In this document: positions 1 to 5,868 of the stretch, piece by piece
Numbering within the stretch: position 1 is the stretch's first letter
How the letters are laid out: the number at the start of each line of letters is the position of its first letter
From: Acidimicrobiia bacterium
Lineage (GTDB): Bacteria; Actinomycetota; Acidimicrobiia; IMCC26256; PALSA-555
DNA: 7,097 bases
NCBI GenBank assembly: GCA_022865365.1
Contig: JALHSW010000009.1
Span: forward strand, 1-7,097
Direction of reading: 5' to 3'
Made by a program: the position numbers and the translations under genes
The notes under the pieces: generated by a model
Seen by the model: only the letters and a program-made list of their open reading frames with translations
Database searches by the model: none
What the model was told of the DNA's origin: nothing

Positions 1-675
1 AATGTCGACAAGATCTACAAGGGCAACATCGCGGCGCTGCGCGATGTGAGCGTCGACGTCCAGAAGGGCGAGTTTGTCTTCCTCGTCGGCCCGTCGGGCT
101 CGGGCAAGTCGACGTTCCTGAAGCTGCTGCTGCGCGAGGAGACAGCGACCGACGGCCGAATCGTCGTAGCCGGACGCGACATCTCGCACCTCTCGCACTG
201 GAAGGTCCCTCAGCTGCGCCGCAACATCGGGACGATCTTCCAGGACTTCAAGCTGCTGCCGACCAAGACGGTGTACGAGAACGTGGCGTTCGCGATGGAG
301 GTCATCGGCCGTCCCCGCACCGTCGTCCGCACCCAGGTCCCCCAGGTGCTCGACCTCGTCGGGCTCGCGAAGAAGGCGGGTCGCTTCCCGACCGAGCTCT
401 CCGGTGGTGAGCAACAGCGCGTCTCGATCGCGCGCGCGTTCGTGAACCGCCCCCTCATCCTGCTGGCCGACGAGCCGACCGGGAACCTCGACCCGGCCAC
501 GACGGTCGGCATCATGCGCATCCTCGACCGCATCAACCGAACCGGCACGACCGTGTGCATGGCCACGCACGACGGCCGGATCGTCGACGCGATGCGACGT
601 CGGGTGATCGAGCTCAATCGCGGCAGCGTCGTCCGGGACGAAGCACGCGGCCTCTACGGCGCGACGGGAGGGTAA
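1..675 (+). CDS. ftsE: Cell division ATP-binding protein FtsE (5' end outside window)
   Basis: ABC-type ATPase that pairs with FtsX at the inner face of the membrane and couples ATP hydrolysis to septal peptidoglycan hydrolysis. The frame is open from base 1, reading NVDKIYKG..., the usual FtsE beginning, so only a few N-terminal residues are missing. A GTG at 46 is internal and would delete the first strand. In visible numbering (224 residues): Walker A GPSGSGKST 30-38, Q-loop glutamine 81 in IFQDFKLL, signature LSGGEQQR 133-140, Walker B LILLADEP 152-159, H-loop His190 in ATHD. All ATPase residues are intact. The FQDFKLLPTKTVYENVAF stretch is typical of FtsE and distinguishes it from LolD/MacB-type ATPases. 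ftsX follows after 5 bases. Family assignment is very secure. Confidence 0.97.
   Translation, partial: NVDKIYKGNIAALRDVSVDVQKGEFVFLVGPSGSGKSTFLKLLLREETATDGRIVVAGRDISHLSHWKVPQLRRNIGTIFQDFKLLPTKTVYENVAFAMEVIGRPRTVVRTQVPQVLDLVGLAKKAGRFPTELSGGEQQRVSIARAFVNRPLILLADEPTGNLDPATTVGIMRILDRINRTGTTVCMATHDGRIVDAMRRRVIELNRGSVVRDEARGLYGATGG
666..672 (+). promoter_or_regulatory. Shine-Dalgarno site of ftsX inside the ftsE 3' end
   Basis: GGGAGGG occupies the last codons of ftsE, 8 bases before the GTG at 681. It decides the ftsX start in favour of this GTG over the earlier in-frame ATG at 555, which would lie deep inside ftsE. The arrangement implies translational coupling of the two subunits. Confidence 0.75.
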
Positions 676-680
676 CGGCC

Positions 681-1565
681 GTGTGGGCCCGCTTCGGCTA
701 CTTCGGGCGTGAGACCGTCGTCTCGCTCCGCCGCAACCTCCTGATGACGATCGCCGGCGTGCTCACCGTCGCGGTCTCGCTCGCTCTCTTCGGCGGGATC
801 TTGATGCTCTCGCGCTGGGTCGGCCACGGCACCGAGCGGATCAAGGGCGGCGTGCGCCTCGAGGTCTTCATGAACGTCGATGCGACCGACCAGCAGATCG
901 CCGACGTTCGTGCCGCACTCGAGGACGACGCAAACGTCAAGTCGTTCAAGTTCTTCGACAAGGAAGCAGCGCTCGAGGAGTTCAAGCGGATCTTCCGCAA
1001 GGATCCTGATCTGGTCAAGAACATCACCGCCGATGCACTCCCGACGTCGTTCCGGGTCGTGCCGGTGCAGGCGGAGAAGACCACTGCCGTGCAGCGAGCG
1101 TTCGACGCCCAGCCAGGGGTCGACGACGTCGCCACGCCTGAGGAAGCGCTTCGGGGTCTGCTCGATGCGACGAACACGGCTCGGATCATCTTCATCGGTC
1201 TGTCGCTGATCCTGCTGGTCTCGTCCCTCTTCCTGATCGTGAACACCATCCGGCTCGCGACCTTCGCGCGGCGCCGTGAGATCGAGGTCATGAAGCTCGT
1301 CGGCGCGTCCAACTGGTTCGTGCGGGTGCCGTTCATGGCCGAGGGCCTCGTCCAGGGCCTGATCGGAGCCGGCCTGGCTGTCGGTGTGGTGGTGGCGCTC
1401 AAGGTCGGCTTCGACAGCTGGTTCAACAGCCCCACGGGCTTCTTCCGCGAGTTCTACGTCACCAGCGGGGATGCGACGGTGGTGGCGCTCTACGTGCTGG
1501 CGCTCGGCGTGATCATCGGCCTGATCGGTTCCACCATCGGGCTCCGCCGTTTCCTCAAGGTGTAG
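681..1565 (+). CDS. ftsX: Cell division protein FtsX
   Basis: Membrane subunit of the FtsEX complex; it transmits the ATPase cycle of FtsE to a cell-wall hydrolase outside the membrane. With GTG 681 as start the product is 294 residues, the normal FtsX size. A cytoplasmic N-terminus (RFGYFGRETVVSLRRN) precedes TM1 at about 21-43. The extracytoplasmic domain spans about 44-167 (begins RLEVFMNVDATDQQI). TM2 lies at 168-190, the conserved cytoplasmic ARRREIEVMKLVGAS loop at 196-210, TM3 near 219-243 and TM4 near 265-287, ending GLRRFLKV. This four-helix FtsX/MacB-like layout and the REIEVMKLVGAS motif are diagnostic. Together with ftsE it forms an operon. The gene most likely to be its effector, the M23 peptidase at 1758, follows on the same strand. 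Confidence 0.96.
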   Translation: MWARFGYFGRETVVSLRRNLLMTIAGVLTVAVSLALFGGILMLSRWVGHGTERIKGGVRLEVFMNVDATDQQIADVRAALEDDANVKSFKFFDKEAALEEFKRIFRKDPDLVKNITADALPTSFRVVPVQAEKTTAVQRAFDAQPGVDDVATPEEALRGLLDATNTARIIFIGLSLILLVSSLFLIVNTIRLATFARRREIEVMKLVGASNWFVRVPFMAEGLVQGLIGAGLAVGVVVALKVGFDSWFNSPTGFFREFYVTSGDATVVALYVLALGVIIGLIGSTIGLRRFLKV

Positions 1566-1569
1566 TAGT

Positions 1570-1588
1570 CGGGGCCGAGCGGGTCCCG
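1570..1588 (+). terminator. Hairpin just after ftsX, possible weak terminator
   Basis: Five bases after the ftsX stop, CGGGGCC (1570-1576) pairs with GGTCCCG (1582-1588) around a GAGCG loop: 7 bp with one G-U pair. There is no T tract behind it (GAGTCGGACATTTCG), so it is not a canonical intrinsic terminator. It may attenuate transcription or protect the ftsEX mRNA 3' end. The rest of 1589-1718 is GC-rich, with no credible ORF on either strand and no RNA family that I recognise. Confidence 0.35.
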
Positions 1589-1718
1589 AGTCGGACATTT
1601 CGTCGGACGGGCGTGCAATCGCGGGCCGCGGTGACCGTTGTCCCGCCCCGAAGGCGCCCTTCCCCCGAGGAACCCCCGGAGCGAGAGGCCTTGCCCCAGC
1701 ACGGTTCTGAGACCCCTG

Positions 1719-1747
1719 TTGCTGGTGTGAGCAGTGTTGTCTAACCT
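1719..1747 (+). promoter_or_regulatory. Candidate promoter of the M23 hydrolase gene
   Basis: TTGCTG (1719-1724), a 17-base spacer and TAACCT (1742-1747) fit a SigA-type promoter with a TANNNT -10 box. Transcription would start near 1753-1755, only a few bases before the ATG at 1758, so the message would be nearly leaderless; the GGAAGG at 1748-1753 would then fall outside the mRNA or at its very end. A short inverted repeat TGCT-N6-AGCA (1720-1733) overlaps the -35 box and the spacer. Judged by eye, not scored. Confidence 0.4.
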
Positions 1748-1757
1748 GGAAGGTCCG

Positions 1758-2945
1758 ATGCAGTCCCGTCCCCGCTTCCTCGCGTTCGCCGCCGCCCTCG
1801 CTGCGGTAGTCGCGATCGGTGTCGTCCCGACGGGCTCTGCCGCGGGCGCGCCCGGCGGTGACCGCAAGCAGGAGCTCCAGGCCCAGATCGGGGAGGCGTC
1901 CCAGCAGGAGTTCGCCGCGATCGCTGCGCTGCAGGAGATCCAGGACCGAAAGACTGCCATCGACGCCCGGGTGGTCGACCTCGACGCCCAGGTGAGCGCG
2001 GCGCAAGCGAAGCTCGCACCGCTCGAAGCCGAAGCGCAGCGCCTCACGGCTAGCTACACCGAGCTCCAGGCCCAGGTGGCGAGGACCCAGGCCGAGCTCG
2101 ATACGGCCAGGGTCGAGTTCGAGAAGTCGGCGGCCTCCCTCTACCGGTCGGCCCGTCGCGGTGAGACCTATGACGTGGTGCTCGCGTCGCGCCCCGACAC
2201 CATGGTCAAGCAGGGCAAGTACCTCGACCAGGTCTCGGTGAAGCGACGCCAGCTCGTCGAGCGCGTCACGGAGCTGCGCGCCGAGCTCGAGCAGCAACGC
2301 CGGTCCCTCGAAGCCGAGAAGGCGACGGCCGATCAGGCCGCCGCCGACGCCCAGGCGATCCGCGACCAGGTCGCAAGCCTGCGTGCCGAGGTCGAGCCGG
2401 CGCGCGCAGACGCCGCCACACAGGAGTCGGCCGAGCAGAGCGCTATCGACGGCATCCAGGCGCAGAAGGCCGACTTCGAAGAAGAGCTGGCCTCCCTCCA
2501 AGCCGCGTCCGACTCCATCGCCGCGCGCCTGCGGGCGATGGGTTCGACGCCGGGGAGCGCGGGACCGTGCGGCGCGCGGCCGGTCCCCGGTGGCATCGTG
2601 AGCCCGTTCGGCCCCCGCTACCACCCGATCCTGCACTACACCCGCATGCACACGGGCGCGGACATGTCGGCAGGGTCGGGCACGCCGATCCACGCGTGCC
2701 GCGCGGGCACCGTCGTGATCTCCGGATCGCAGGGCGGCTACGGCAACGCCGTCGTCATCGATCACGGCGGGAACATGTTCACCCTCTATGCCCACCAGTC
2801 GCGGATCGCCGTCGAGGAGGGCCAGCACGTCGAAGCCGGCGACGTGATCGGCTACGTCGGCTCCACCGGCATGAGCACCGGCCCCCACCTGCACTTCGAA
2901 GTGCGCCTCAGCGGCAACCCGGTCGACCCCGCCTCGTACCTGTAG
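1758..2945 (+). CDS. Secreted coiled-coil M23 (LytM) peptidoglycan endopeptidase, probable FtsEX effector
   Basis: Predicted murein endopeptidase of the EnvC-like architecture, 395 residues from ATG 1758. That start gives a clean signal peptide (RPRF basic end, hydrophobic 8-23, Ala-rich cleavage region 26-32); a GTG at 1734 would only add eight polar residues. Residues about 36-260 are heptad-rich, Ala/Glu/Gln/Leu coiled coil, with a break at 127-160 (SLYRSARRGETYDVVLAS...) that matches the FtsX-contacting region of EnvC/PcsB-type proteins. The M23 domain spans about 275-395: Zn ligands His298 and Asp302 (MHTGAD) and His379, with His346 (YAHQ) and His377 of HLHFE as catalytic histidines. All are present, so unlike E. 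coli EnvC the enzyme should be active. Cys271 and Cys314 may form a disulfide. The link to FtsEX is inferred from gene order and architecture. Confidence 0.93.
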   Translation: MQSRPRFLAFAAALAAVVAIGVVPTGSAAGAPGGDRKQELQAQIGEASQQEFAAIAALQEIQDRKTAIDARVVDLDAQVSAAQAKLAPLEAEAQRLTASYTELQAQVARTQAELDTARVEFEKSAASLYRSARRGETYDVVLASRPDTMVKQGKYLDQVSVKRRQLVERVTELRAELEQQRRSLEAEKATADQAAADAQAIRDQVASLRAEVEPARADAATQESAEQSAIDGIQAQKADFEEELASLQAASDSIAARLRAMGSTPGSAGPCGARPVPGGIVSPFGPRYHPILHYTRMHTGADMSAGSGTPIHACRAGTVVISGSQGGYGNAVVIDHGGNMFTLYAHQSRIAVEEGQHVEAGDVIGYVGSTGMSTGPHLHFEVRLSGNPVDPASYL

Positions 2946-2959
2946 CCCTAGAGTCGGCG

Positions 2960-3595
2960 CTACTTGTTCGGCTGGGGCGTGACGCGCAGGTAGGGCTTGA
3001 TCGCCTTGAACCCCTTGGGGAACTTCGTCTTCGCGTCCGCGTCGGAGACGGCCGCGACGATGATCACGTCGTCGCCGTCCTTCCAGTCGACCGGCGTCGC
3101 GACCTGGTAGCCGGCGGTGAGCTGGAGTGAGTCGATGACGCGCAGGATCTCGTCGAAGTTGCGGCCCGTGCTCGCGGGGTAGATGATCTGGAGCTTCACC
3201 TTCTTGTCGGGCCCGACGATGAACACCGACCTCACCGTCAGCGTGTCGTTCGCGTTCGGGTGGATCATGTCGTACAGGTCCGAGACCTTGCGGTCCGAGT
3301 CTGCGATCAGCGGGAAGTTGAGCTTCGTGCCCTGGGTCTCCTCGATGTCGGCGGCCCAGCCAACGTGCGAGTCGAGCGGGTCGACCGACAGCCCGACGAC
3401 CTTCACGTTGCGCTTGTCGAACTCGGGCTTGAGCGCGGCCACGCGCCCGAGCTCGGTCGTGCAGACCGGGGTGTAGTCCTTCGGGTGCGAGAACAGCACG
3501 CCCCAGCCGTCGCCGAGGTAGTCGTAGAAATCGATGGTGCCCTCCGTGGTCTCCGCGGTGAAGTTGGGGGCCTCGTCGCCCAGGCGGATCGCCAT
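2960..3595 (-). CDS. 1-Cys peroxiredoxin (Prx6 family)
   Basis: Thiol peroxidase of 211 residues reducing H2O2 and organic hydroperoxides in the cytoplasm. The N-terminus is typical (MAIRLGDEAPNF). The active-site motif PxxxTxxC is seen as HPKDYTPVC, with peroxidatic Cys45, Thr42 and Pro38; the likely catalytic arginine is Arg122 (TVRSVFIV). There is no second cysteine in the protein, so it needs an external reductant. The long C-terminal extension (from about 160, GYQVATPVDWKDGDDV onward) is the Prx6-type dimerisation domain. ATG 3595 is preceded by GGAGG (minus strand, 3605-3601) at 5 bases, which fixes the start. It is convergent with the M23 gene (14 bases between stops, no room for a separate terminator) and divergent from the MFS gene. 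The resolving thiol, possibly mycothiol/mycoredoxin in this host, is inference. Confidence 0.95.
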   Translation of the reverse strand: MAIRLGDEAPNFTAETTEGTIDFYDYLGDGWGVLFSHPKDYTPVCTTELGRVAALKPEFDKRNVKVVGLSVDPLDSHVGWAADIEETQGTKLNFPLIADSDRKVSDLYDMIHPNANDTLTVRSVFIVGPDKKVKLQIIYPASTGRNFDEILRVIDSLQLTAGYQVATPVDWKDGDDVIIVAAVSDADAKTKFPKGFKAIKPYLRVTPQPNK

Positions 3596-3611
3596 GTGTG
3601 CCTCCAGAGTC

Positions 3612-3637
3612 CTTGGGGGAAGTCGGTGCTTGGGGGA
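3612..3637. repeat. Direct repeat CTTGGGGGA x2 in the peroxiredoxin leader
   Basis: CTTGGGGGA occurs at 3612-3620 and exactly again at 3629-3637, a 17-base step. On the minus strand, as TCCCCCAAG, it lies between the predicted transcription start and the ribosome binding site of the peroxiredoxin. It could be a tandem regulator site or an mRNA element. The identity is visible; the role is unknown. Confidence 0.6.
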
Positions 3638-3653
3638 TGCTGATCGTTCAGCA
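3638..3653. promoter_or_regulatory. Perfect inverted repeat, candidate operator of the peroxiredoxin gene
   Basis: TGCTGA-TCGT-TCAGCA has two perfect 6-base arms around a 4-base centre. It abuts the proposed minus-strand -10 box (3653-3658) and covers the predicted start of transcription, the classic place for a repressor site. In RNA it would also form a 6-bp hairpin at the very 5' end of the leader. The regulator is unknown. Confidence 0.45.
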
Positions 3654-3682
3654 GCCTAGGGCCGGACGGCGGCAATAGTCGA
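3653..3682 (-). promoter_or_regulatory. Candidate promoter of the peroxiredoxin gene
   Basis: On the minus strand, TCGACT (3682-3677), an 18-base spacer and TAGGCT (3658-3653) resemble a SigA-type -35/-10 pair (TTGACA / TANNNT). The predicted start near 3646 gives a leader of about 50 bases to ATG 3595, with GGAGG at the normal distance. Judged by eye. Confidence 0.4.
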
Positions 3683-3703
3683 GTGAACAGGTCGGATATC
3701 CCT

Positions 3704-3746
3704 CGATGAGCCTCGAATGTCGATGAGCCTCGAATGTCGATGAGCC
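3704..3746 (+). repeat. 17-base tandem repeat spanning the MFS gene start
   Basis: CGATGAGCCTCGAATGT is present twice without change (3704-3720, 3721-3737), followed by a third partial copy (CGATGAGCC, 3738-3746). Each unit carries ATG triplets, so ATGs occur at 3706, 3717, 3723, 3734 and 3740 in all three frames. Those at 3717 and 3723 open a short frame that ends at 3743, overlapping the real start. The 17-base period is not a multiple of 3. Confidence 0.9.
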
Positions 3747-5029
3747 CTCGAGTGCGGTGGCTCCGCGCGCTGGCCGTCGACGTGACGCCCCTGCGAACCA
3801 GCCGCGACTTTCGGCTGCTCTGGACGGGGGAGCTCGTCTCGGAGACGGGCTCGCAGATCGCCCTCGTCGCGATCTACGTGCAGGTCTTCGCCCTCACGGG
3901 CTCGGTTGCCGCGGTCGGCCTGGTCGGATTGGTGCAGCTCGTACCACTGGCGTTCGCCGCGCTGCTCGGCGGTCCCGTCATCGATGCGCACGACCGGCGG
4001 CGCCTCCTCCTCATCGGTCAGTGCGGACAGGCTGCGGGCTCCGCGCTCCTGCTGTTGGGCGCGCTCGGGGGCGACCCACCGCTCGCGCTGGTGTACGCGG
4101 GAGCGGCCGTCGTCGCGGGGTTCGGTGGCTTCTCCCTCTCGGTGCGTTCCTCGATGACGCCGAACCTCGTGGCGAACGCGCAGCTGCCGGCCGCGCTGTC
4201 GCTCAATCAGGTCATGTGGAACACCAGCCTCATCGTCGGGCCCGCGGTCGGCGGCGTCGTGATCGACCAGGCCGGCTTCTCGTGGGCGTACGGCATCGAT
4301 GTCGCCACGTTCGCCGCCACCGTCGTCGCGTGTCTGCTCATGCGACCACAGGTCCCGCGCGGTAGCCCGGTCGACGAGGAACGCGAGGCCGAGGCCGGCG
4401 CGCTCTCGCGAGGGTGGCAGGACATCACCGAGGGCTTTCGATTCCTGCGGGGACGGAGAGTGCTTCAGTCGACGTTCTACGTCGATCTCATCGCGATGAT
4501 CTTCGGCATGCCGCGCGCGCTGTTCCCGGTGCTCGCGCTGACCCAGTTCGGTGCCGGACCCGAGGTCGTCGGCGTGTTGTTCTCCGCAGTGTCGGTGGGG
4601 GCGCTGCTCGGCGCGCTCAGCGCGGGGTGGGTGTCGAGGATCCGGCGCCAGGGTCTGGCGGTGCTGTGGGCCGTCGCGGTCTGGGGGCTCGGCATCGTCG
4701 GGTTCGGCCTCTCCGGAGACTCGTTGCCCCTCGCCGTGTCGTGTCTCGCGGTCGCGGGGGCGGCCGACGTGGTCTCGGCGGTGTTCCGCAGCACCATCCT
4801 GCAGACCACCGTGCCCGACAACCTCCGGGGGCGAATGTCGGCCGTGCACATCCTCGTCGTTGTCGGTGGGCCGCGTGTCGGCGACGCGGAAGCGGGGCTC
4901 GTCGCTGCGTTGACCACGCCCACGATTGCGGTCCTCACGGGCGGGCTGGCGTGCATCATCGGTGTTGCCGTGCTCGCGCTCGCAGTTCCGGAGTTCGCGC
5001 GCTACCGGCCGGTCGCGGGCCGGGCCTGA
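3734..5029 (+). CDS. MFS exporter, EntS-like (MFS_3) family
   Basis: Twelve-helix secondary transporter of 431 residues, probably a proton-driven exporter. After a cytoplasmic leader with VTPLRTSRDFRLLWTGELVS (17-36), helices run from about 41 onward. Loop 2-3 has MFS motif A (GGPVIDAHDRRRLL, 79-92). A central cytoplasmic segment rich in charge lies at about 204-245 (VDEEREAEAG, then GWQDITEGFRFLRG). The second half carries PDNLRGRMSA (361-370) and GGPRVGDAEAG (378-388), hallmarks of the enterobactin-exporter-like group. The substrate cannot be read from sequence and no siderophore genes lie nearby. The start is uncertain: ATG 3734, ATG 3740 and GTG 3752 are in frame, none with a Shine-Dalgarno site, and the first two sit in the tandem repeat. 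It precedes the SRAP gene by 34 bases on the same strand. Confidence 0.9.
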   Translation: MSMSPRVRWLRALAVDVTPLRTSRDFRLLWTGELVSETGSQIALVAIYVQVFALTGSVAAVGLVGLVQLVPLAFAALLGGPVIDAHDRRRLLLIGQCGQAAGSALLLLGALGGDPPLALVYAGAAVVAGFGGFSLSVRSSMTPNLVANAQLPAALSLNQVMWNTSLIVGPAVGGVVIDQAGFSWAYGIDVATFAATVVACLLMRPQVPRGSPVDEEREAEAGALSRGWQDITEGFRFLRGRRVLQSTFYVDLIAMIFGMPRALFPVLALTQFGAGPEVVGVLFSAVSVGALLGALSAGWVSRIRRQGLAVLWAVAVWGLGIVGFGLSGDSLPLAVSCLAVAGAADVVSAVFRSTILQTTVPDNLRGRMSAVHILVVVGGPRVGDAEAGLVAALTTPTIAVLTGGLACIIGVAVLALAVPEFARYRPVAGRA

Positions 5030-5063
5030 CGCGGCGCGCCATGCCCCGTGAGACACTGGATGC

Positions 5064-5858
5064 ATGTGCGGCCGCTTCGTCTCGACATCATCGCCCACTG
5101 AGCTCGCCGAGCAGTTCGTCGTCGACGAGGTCGCCGTCGCGAACGCCGAACCCAACTACAACGTCGCCCCCCGGGCGAAGGTGATGGTCGTTCGTGAACG
5201 CTCCGGGGATGAACGCTCCGGGGGTGAGCGGTCCGGAGGTGAGCGGTCCGAAGTTGAGCAGGAGGAGCACCGTGTGCTCTCGCGAGTGCGCTGGGGCCTG
5301 GTCCCCTCGTGGGCGAAGGACCCCGGGATCGGGGACCGCCTCATCAACGCGCGTGCGGAGACGGTCGCCGAGAAGCCCGCGTACCGCAGCGCGTTTGCCA
5401 AGCGCCGCTGCATCATCCCGGTCGATGGCTTCTACGAGTGGAAGGTCGTCGGCCCACCGTCGAGTCCGAAAGGTCGGCCGAAGAAGCAGCCGATCTACAT
5501 CCGTCGGCGTGACGACGAGCCGATGGCGTTCGCCGGGTTGTGGGAGGCCTGGAAGGTTCCCGAGGGTGTCGACGCGCCTGACGACGGTGACGGCTGGTTG
5601 CGTTCGTGCGTGATCGTGACGACGGGCGCCAACGCGCTGCTCGCCCCGGTGCACGATCGAATGCCTGTCGTGCTCCCGGCGTCGGCATGGGGGCAGTGGC
5701 TCGATCCCGGCGAGCACGACCGGGACGCGCTCGGCGCGCTCCTGGCGCCTGCACCCGACGAGTGGTTCGAGGCGCACCCGGTTTCGACTCGGGTGAACCG
5801 AGTGGTCAACAACGATCCCGGTCTGCTCACCCCGGTGCCCGCGGAGCCGATGTCCTAG
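5064..5858 (+). CDS. SRAP-domain abasic-site DNA-protein crosslinking protein (HMCES/YedK family)
   Basis: Predicted sensor of abasic sites in single-stranded DNA that forms a thiazolidine crosslink through its N-terminal cysteine. The product is 264 residues. The start is certain because the catalytic Cys2 must follow Met1 (MCGRF). Family motifs in order: NYNVAP 31-36, RWGLVPSWAKD 76-86, NARAET 95-100 (Asn95), GFYEW 122-126 (Glu125) and HDRMPV 197-202 (His197), corresponding to YedK Cys2, Asn75, Glu105 and His160. All are intact. Residues 45-64 are an unusual insert of four ERSGG-like pentapeptides in the loop before the LSRVRWGL strand. There is no clear Shine-Dalgarno site; GACACT (5052-5057) lies 6 bases before the ATG and could be a leaderless -10 box. 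The next gene starts 10 bases after the stop. Confidence 0.95.
   Translation: MCGRFVSTSSPTELAEQFVVDEVAVANAEPNYNVAPRAKVMVVRERSGDERSGGERSGGERSEVEQEEHRVLSRVRWGLVPSWAKDPGIGDRLINARAETVAEKPAYRSAFAKRRCIIPVDGFYEWKVVGPPSSPKGRPKKQPIYIRRRDDEPMAFAGLWEAWKVPEGVDAPDDGDGWLRSCVIVTTGANALLAPVHDRMPVVLPASAWGQWLDPGEHDRDALGALLAPAPDEWFEAHPVSTRVNRVVNNDPGLLTPVPAEPMS
5196..5255 (+). repeat. 15-base in-frame minisatellite inside the SRAP gene
   Basis: Four 15-base units (5196-5210, 5211-5225, 5226-5240, 5241-5255), based on GAACGCTCCGGGGGT / GAGCGGTCCGGAGGT, encode ERSGD-ERSGG-ERSGG-ERSEV, followed by EQEE. Units 1-2 and 3-4 are each other's closest match, suggesting stepwise duplication. The period keeps the reading frame. 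Confidence 0.9.
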
Positions 5859-5861
5859 CGT
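5856..5861 (+). promoter_or_regulatory. Candidate -10 box for a leaderless transcript
   Basis: TAGCGT (TANNNT) overlaps the SRAP stop codon and lies 7 bases before ATG 5869, the spacing expected if transcription starts at the A of the ATG. No Shine-Dalgarno site precedes that ATG. No clear -35 box was seen. Confidence 0.3.
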
Positions 5862-5868
5862 GGGCGCG

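Noticed and set aside
46..675. ftsE starting at GTG 46
   Set aside because: The upstream codons from base 1 encode the conserved NVDKIYKGNIAALRD beginning of the ABC domain, so the true start lies before the window.
1589..1757. Possible c-di-AMP (ydaO) riboswitch before the secreted hydrolase, since such switches precede wall hydrolases in actinobacteria
   Set aside because: Only a short CTAACCTGGAAGG stretch looked similar. The expected conserved helices and the GGGGGACCC/GGGTGAA-type core are not there. A covariance-model search would settle it.
654..2894. Minus-strand open frame of 746 codons opposite ftsX and the M23 gene
   Set aside because: It is a mirror frame of high-GC coding DNA: the product is Arg/His/Gly/Asp-rich without domains, and the plus-strand genes have unmistakable family motifs over the same bases.
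3704..3746. CRISPR-like array
   Set aside because: The units are contiguous with no spacers and are only 17 bases long; it is a simple tandem duplication. The same reasoning applies to 5196-5255.
3656..5155. Minus-strand open frame of 499 codons opposite the MFS gene
   Set aside because: Low-complexity, Arg/Glu/His-rich translation with no hydrophobic segments or motifs; it is the antisense shadow of the transporter.
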